Positions 7,695-11,465 of a stretch of DNA of 11,465 nt are shown piece after piece. Within the stretch, counting starts at the first letter, position 1. Each line of letters starts with the position of its first letter. The DNA comes from Ephemerocybe angulata (lineage: Eukaryota; Basidiomycota; Agaricomycetes; Agaricales; Psathyrellaceae). The notes under the pieces were generated by a model. The model had not been told where the DNA came from. It made no database searches and saw only the letters and a list, made by a program, of their open reading frames with translations. A program made the translations under genes and the position numbers. The stretch lies in assembly GCA_013368325.1 (NCBI GenBank), contig JAACJK010000143.1, positions 1 through 11,465 of the forward strand, read 5' to 3'.

Positions 7695-7730
7695 TAATGT
7701 TACGCTCCGCTCCACAATTTTCTCTCTTGT

Positions 7731-7826
7731 GACTCGTATCGACTCGTAGTGACTGTTTTAGACTATTTTTAGTGCGCAGTTGCACAGCAACTGCGCTTCG
7801 ACTCATTTCGACTTATTTCGACTCAT
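7731..7826 (+). repeat. Helically phased GACT motifs in the Element B LTR
   Basis: GACT begins at 7731, 7741, 7751 and 7761, and again at 7800, 7810 and 7820, each group at exactly 10-bp spacing. The second group is a three-copy 10-bp tandem repeat, TTCGACTCAT with one T variant (7797-7826). The two groups flank the perfect hairpin at 7774-7796. The layout resembles repeated activator sites in an LTR U3 region. Whether anything binds is unknown. Confidence 0.7.
7774..7796. repeat. Perfect 10-bp stem hairpin in the Element B LTR
   Basis: GCGCAGTTGC (7774-7783), loop ACA, GCAACTGCGC (7787-7796). All ten pairs are complementary. It could act in DNA (cruciform or dimer binding site) or in RNA. 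It is too short and lacks the following T run needed to call it a terminator. Confidence 0.75.
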
Positions 7827-8191
7827 GTACGACGACGCGCAGCCTTATTGCTGCGTCTTGACGACTTCTGACTCATAGCTACTCATGTACGCCTTAGTAC
7901 TTATACCCAGTAGCTACAGCCCTGTCCCTTAGCTTGTTATTGGTTATTCAACCCCTTTGTCCCCTTTTCTCTTTTGACTTGCGAGTGCCGCCTCGCTTGC
8001 TCATCGTCACTCGATCAACTCAGCCATCGACAGACACTTGCCCACCTCTGTCGACGACGGTCGTAACAATTCTACTGTGTGTGTAATCCTCGAGCGCACA
8101 TCTGTGCACCCACTTTGCGGTGGCTTGACCGAGCCTTGATTGGATTGTACTGTGTGTGTAATCCTCGGGCACACATCTGTGGACCCACCTG

Positions 8192-8708
8192 GCAGTGGCT
8201 TGCCCGAGCCTTGATTGGATTGTACTGTGTGTGTAATCCTCGAGCACACACCTGTGGACCCACCTCGCGATGGCTCGAATGAGCCTTGACTGGATTTTAC
8301 TGTGTGTGTAATCCTCGAGCGCACATCTGTGGACCCACCTGGCAGTGGCTTGACCGAGCCTTGATTGGATTGTACTGGGTGTGTAATCCTCGAGCGCACA
8401 TATGTGCACCCACTTTGCGGTGGCTTGACCGAGCCTTGATTGGATTGTACTGTGTGTGTAATCCTCGGGCACACATCTGTGGACCCACCTGGCAGTGGCT
8501 TGCCCGAGCCTTCCCTATAGCAAGATTGGATTCTACTGTGTGTGTAGTCCTCGAGCGCACATATGTGCACCCACTTTGCGGTGGCTTGTCCGAGCCTTGA
8601 TTGGATTGTGCTGTGTGTGTGTAATCCTCGAGCACACATCTGTGGACCCACCTGGCAGTGGCTTGACCGAGCCTTGATTGGATTCTACTGTGTGTGTAAT
8701 CCTCGAGC
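8192..8708. repeat. Higher-order satellite block, copy 1 (538-bp period)
   Basis: Aligned by eye with 8730-9246, this 517-bp stretch differs at only three positions (8203/8741, 8231/8769, 8685/9223). The 538-bp offset equals seven 75-bp units plus the 11-bp insert plus an extra GT in the GT run near 8615. Confidence 0.93.
8513..8523. repeat. 11-bp satellite insert CCCTATAGCAA (also at 9051, 9664 and 10758)
   Basis: The insert splits GCCTT/GATTGG in four units: 8513-8523, 9051-9061, 9664-9674 and 10758-10768. The first three follow a unit with CGGGCACACATCTG and precede one with GTAGTCCTCGAG; the fourth has a different setting. It marks a unit subfamily. Confidence 0.85.
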
Positions 8709-8729
8709 GCACATATGGGCACCCACCTT

Positions 8730-9246
8730 GCAGTGGCTTGACCGAGCCTTGATTGGATTGTACTGTGTCTGTAATCCTCGAGCACACACCTGTGGACCCA
8801 CCTCGCGATGGCTCGAATGAGCCTTGACTGGATTTTACTGTGTGTGTAATCCTCGAGCGCACATCTGTGGACCCACCTGGCAGTGGCTTGACCGAGCCTT
8901 GATTGGATTGTACTGGGTGTGTAATCCTCGAGCGCACATATGTGCACCCACTTTGCGGTGGCTTGACCGAGCCTTGATTGGATTGTACTGTGTGTGTAAT
9001 CCTCGGGCACACATCTGTGGACCCACCTGGCAGTGGCTTGCCCGAGCCTTCCCTATAGCAAGATTGGATTCTACTGTGTGTGTAGTCCTCGAGCGCACAT
9101 ATGTGCACCCACTTTGCGGTGGCTTGTCCGAGCCTTGATTGGATTGTGCTGTGTGTGTGTAATCCTCGAGCACACATCTGTGGACCCACCTGGCAGTGGC
9201 TTGACCGAGCCTTGATTGGATTGTACTGTGTGTGTAATCCTCGAGC
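8730..9246. repeat. Higher-order satellite block, copy 2 (538-bp period)
   Basis: This is the second copy of the block at 8192-8708. The much higher identity between blocks than between neighbouring 75-bp units points to a recent multi-unit duplication, such as unequal exchange or replication slippage. Confidence 0.93.
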
Positions 9247-9937
9247 ACACATCTGTGGACCCACTTTGCGGTGGCTTGTCCGAGCCTTGATTGGATTGTG
9301 CTGTGTGTGTAATCCTCGAGCGCACATATGTGCACCCACCTTGCTGTGGCTTGACCAAGCCTTGATTAGATTGTACTGTGTGTGTAATCCTCGAGCGCAC
9401 ATATGTGGACACACCTTGCGGTGGCTTGACCGAGCCTTGATTCGATTGTACTGTGTGTGTAATCCTCGAGCACACATATGTGCACCCACCTTGCTGTGGC
9501 TTGACCGAGCCTTGCTTGGATTGTACTGTGTGTGTAATCCTCGAGCGCACATCTGTGCACCGGCCTTGCTGTGGCTTGACCGAGCCTTGATTGGATTGTA
9601 CTGTGTGTGTAATCCTCGGGCACACATCTGTGGACCCACGTGGCAGTGGCTTGCCCGAGCCTTCCCTATAGCAAGATCGGATTCTACTGTGTGTAGTCCT
9701 CGAGCGCACATATGTGCACCCACTTTGCGGTGGCTTGTCCGAGCCTTGATTGGATTGTGCTGTGTGTGTAATCCTCGAGCGCACATCTGTGGACTCACCT
9801 GGCAGTGGCTTGACCGAGCCTTGATTGGATTGTACTGTGTGTGTAATCCTCGAGCGCACAAATGTGGACCCACTTTGAGGTGGCTTGACCGAGCCTTGAT
9901 TGGATTGTACTGTGTGAGTAATCCTCGAGCGCACATA

Positions 9938-10166
9938 TGTGGACCCACCTTGCGGTGGCTTGACCGAGCCTTGATTGGATTGTACTGTGTGTGTAATCCT
10001 CGAGCGCACATATGTGCACCCACCTTGCTGTGGCTTGACCAAGCCTTGATTGGATTGTACTGTGTGTGTAATCCTCGAGCGCACAGATGTGGACCTACCT
10101 TGCAGTGGCTTGACCGAGCCTTGATTGGATTCTACTGTGTGTGTAATCCTCGAGCGCACATATGTG
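9938..10166. repeat. Higher-order satellite block, copy 1 (450-bp period)
   Basis: Identical by eye over 229 bp to 10388-10616, an offset of exactly six units. It includes the diagnostic variant GCACAGATGTGGACCTACC (10081-10099). Confidence 0.92.
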
Positions 10167-10387
10167 GACCCACCTCGCGGTGGCTTGACCAAGCCTTGAT
10201 TGGATTTTACTCTGTGTGTAATCCTCGAGCGCACATCTGTGGACCCACCTCGCGGTGGCTTGACAAAGCCTTGATTGGATTTTACTCTGTGTGTAATCCT
10301 CGAGCGCACATCTGTGGACCCACCTGGCAGTGGCTTGACCGAGCCTTGATTGGATTGTACTGTGTGTGTAATCCTCGAGCACACATC

Positions 10388-10616
10388 TGTGGACCCACCT
10401 TGCGGTGGCTTGACCGAGCCTTGATTGGATTGTACTGTGTGTGTAATCCTCGAGCGCACATATGTGCACCCACCTTGCTGTGGCTTGACCAAGCCTTGAT
10501 TGGATTGTACTGTGTGTGTAATCCTCGAGCGCACAGATGTGGACCTACCTTGCAGTGGCTTGACCGAGCCTTGATTGGATTCTACTGTGTGTGTAATCCT
10601 CGAGCGCACATATGTG
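10388..10616. repeat. Higher-order satellite block, copy 2 (450-bp period)
   Basis: This is the second copy of 9938-10166, carrying the same rare variant at 10531-10549. It is independent of the 538-bp duplication, so the array has undergone at least two separate block amplifications. Confidence 0.92.
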
Positions 10617-11465
10617 CACCCACCTTGCTGTGGCTTGACCGAGCCTTGATTGGATTGTACTGTGTGTGTAATCCTCGAGCGCACATATGTGCACCTGTGT
10701 GTGTAATCCTCGAGTGCACATATGTGCACCCACCTTGTGGTGGCTTGACTGAGCCTTCCCTATAGCAAGATCGGATTCTACTGTGTGTGTAATCCTCGAG
10801 CGCACATATGTGGACCCACCTTGCGGTGGCTTGACCGAGCCTTGATTGGATTCTAGTGTGTGTGTAATCCTCGAGCACATATGTGCACCCACTTTGCGGT
10901 GGCTTGACCGAGCCTTGATTGGATTTTACTCTGTGTGTAATCCTCGAGCGCACATCTGTGCACCCACCTTGCTGTGGCTTGACCGAGCCTTGATTGGATT
11001 GTGCTGTGTGTGTAATCCTCGAGCGCACATATGTGCACCCACCTTGCTGTGGCTTGACCAAGCCTTGATTGGATTGTACTGTGTGTGTAATCCTCGAGCG
11101 CACATATGTGCACCCACCTTGCTGTGGCTTGACCAAGCCTTGATGGATTGTACTGTGTGTGTAATCTCGAGCACACATATGTGGACCCACCTTGCGGTGG
11201 CTTGTCCGAGCCTTGATTGGATTGTGCTGTGTGTGTAGTCCTCGAGCGCACATATGTGCACCCACTTTGCGGTGGCTTGACCGAGCCTTGATTGGATTTT
11301 ACTCTGTGTGTAATCCTCGAGTGCACATCTGTGGACCCACCTCGCGGTGGCTTGACCAAGCCTTGATTGGATTTTACTCTGTGTGTAATCCTCGAGCGCA
11401 CATCTGTGGACCCACTCGCGGTGGCTTGACAAAGCCTTGATTGGATTTTACTCTGTGTGTAATCC

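Larger units (their letters stand above)
6056..8068 (+). mobile_element. Element B: Ty3/gypsy retrotransposon, 3' part, disrupted by Element A
   Basis: On the plus strand this segment carries RNase H, the integrase zinc domain, the integrase core, a Gag-like zinc-knuckle tail, a polypurine tract and a full 3' LTR. The coding frame is already open at 6056 and starts mid-domain, LPDPTRPFQIEADAS, directly after the Element A LTR end. Its RT, protease, Gag and 5' LTR must lie beyond Element A, left of the window. Codons here are C-ending and GC-rich compared with Element A, so it is a distinct family. Confidence 0.9.
7698..8068 (+). repeat. 3' LTR of Element B, complete, 371 bp
   Basis: It starts TGTTACGCTC after the polypurine tract and ends GGTCGTAACA, giving a perfect 7-bp terminal inverted repeat (TGTTACG/CGTAACA). 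The next base begins the 75-bp satellite. Internal features are GACT motifs at 10-bp spacing (7731-7823), a perfect hairpin (7774-7796), a second hairpin GCAGC/GCTGC (7839-7854), a weak TATA-like TTATAC (7901-7906), an inverted CCAAT near 7936 and a CT-rich run near 7960. There is no ORF worth calling. Confidence 0.88.
8069..11465. repeat. 75-bp satellite array, about 45 units, open at the right edge
   Basis: Nearly every unit holds GGATTGTACTGTGTGTGTAA, then CCTCGAGCGCACATATGTGC, CACCCACCTTGCGGTGG and CTTGACCGAGCCTTGATT, with a repeat length of 75 bp (for example TTGATTGGAT at 9971 and 10046). The first unit begins mid-unit at ATTCTACTG, immediately after the Element B LTR. Units differ by point changes, mainly at CACAT[A/C]TGTG[C/G]ACC and at TTGCGG/TGGCAG/TTGCTG. 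Some carry an 11-bp insert, one is cut to 35 bp (10669-10703), and one lacks a base near 11166. There are no unique spacers. Because 75 is 25 codons and four frames of the unit lack stops, long ORFs appear on both strands. I do not treat these as genes. The function could be centromeric, subtelomeric or simply heterochromatic; the sequence does not decide. Confidence 0.96.

Noticed and set aside
9071..10765. Very long ORFs (552 and 554 codons) on both strands within the array
   Set aside because: They are 25-residue translations of the 75-bp satellite in stop-free frames, overlapping each other on opposite strands. Start codons are internal repeats and indels ignore the reading frame.
8069..11465. 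CRISPR array
   Set aside because: The whole 75-bp unit repeats. There are no unique spacers and no cas genes, and the context is eukaryotic retrotransposons.

Overview
The window looks like repeat-rich, probably heterochromatic, fungal DNA. It is most likely from a basidiomycete (Agaricomycetes): the Gag linker has the AMDIDR motif I associate with gypsy elements of that group, and the LTR ends are TGTTACG...CGTAACA. The organism is an inference. I see no host gene, tRNA or rRNA.

There are three nested layers. (1) Positions 1-6055, minus strand: Element A, a Ty3/gypsy LTR retrotransposon of chromovirus type. Read right to left it has a 5' LTR starting at 6055, a leader, gag (4994-3840), protease (3807-3100), reverse transcriptase/RNase H/integrase core (3157-560), and an integrase C-terminus with a chromodomain (about 585-1) that runs off the left edge. 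Its pol is broken into three frames, so this copy is probably damaged. (2) Positions 6056-8068, plus strand: the 3' part of Element B, a second gypsy element. It starts abruptly just upstream of RNase H because Element A inserted there. Its integrase stops being recognisable right after the catalytic Glu (about 7262-7270), where a different frame carrying a Gag-like zinc-knuckle tail takes over (to 7660). A hairpin, a polypurine tract and a complete 371-bp 3' LTR (7698-8068) follow. (3) Positions 8069-11465: about 45 copies of a 75-bp satellite that begins at the base after the LTR and continues past the right edge.

The simplest history is that Element B inserted into the satellite array and Element A then inserted into Element B. 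This predicts that, left of the window, the 3' LTR of A, the 5' part of B and more satellite appear in that order.

The satellite unit is 75 bp (25 codons) and has no stop in four of six frames. This produces spurious ORFs of more than 500 codons on both strands, none of which I accept as a gene. The array holds recent higher-order duplications of 538 bp and 450 bp, short palindromes, and a mini-hairpin whose one variable base pair changes in a compensatory way. The Element A and B proteins are standard retrotransposon machinery: Gag forms the particle, protease matures it, RT/RNase H makes cDNA, and integrase inserts it, with the A chromodomain probably directing it to heterochromatin.
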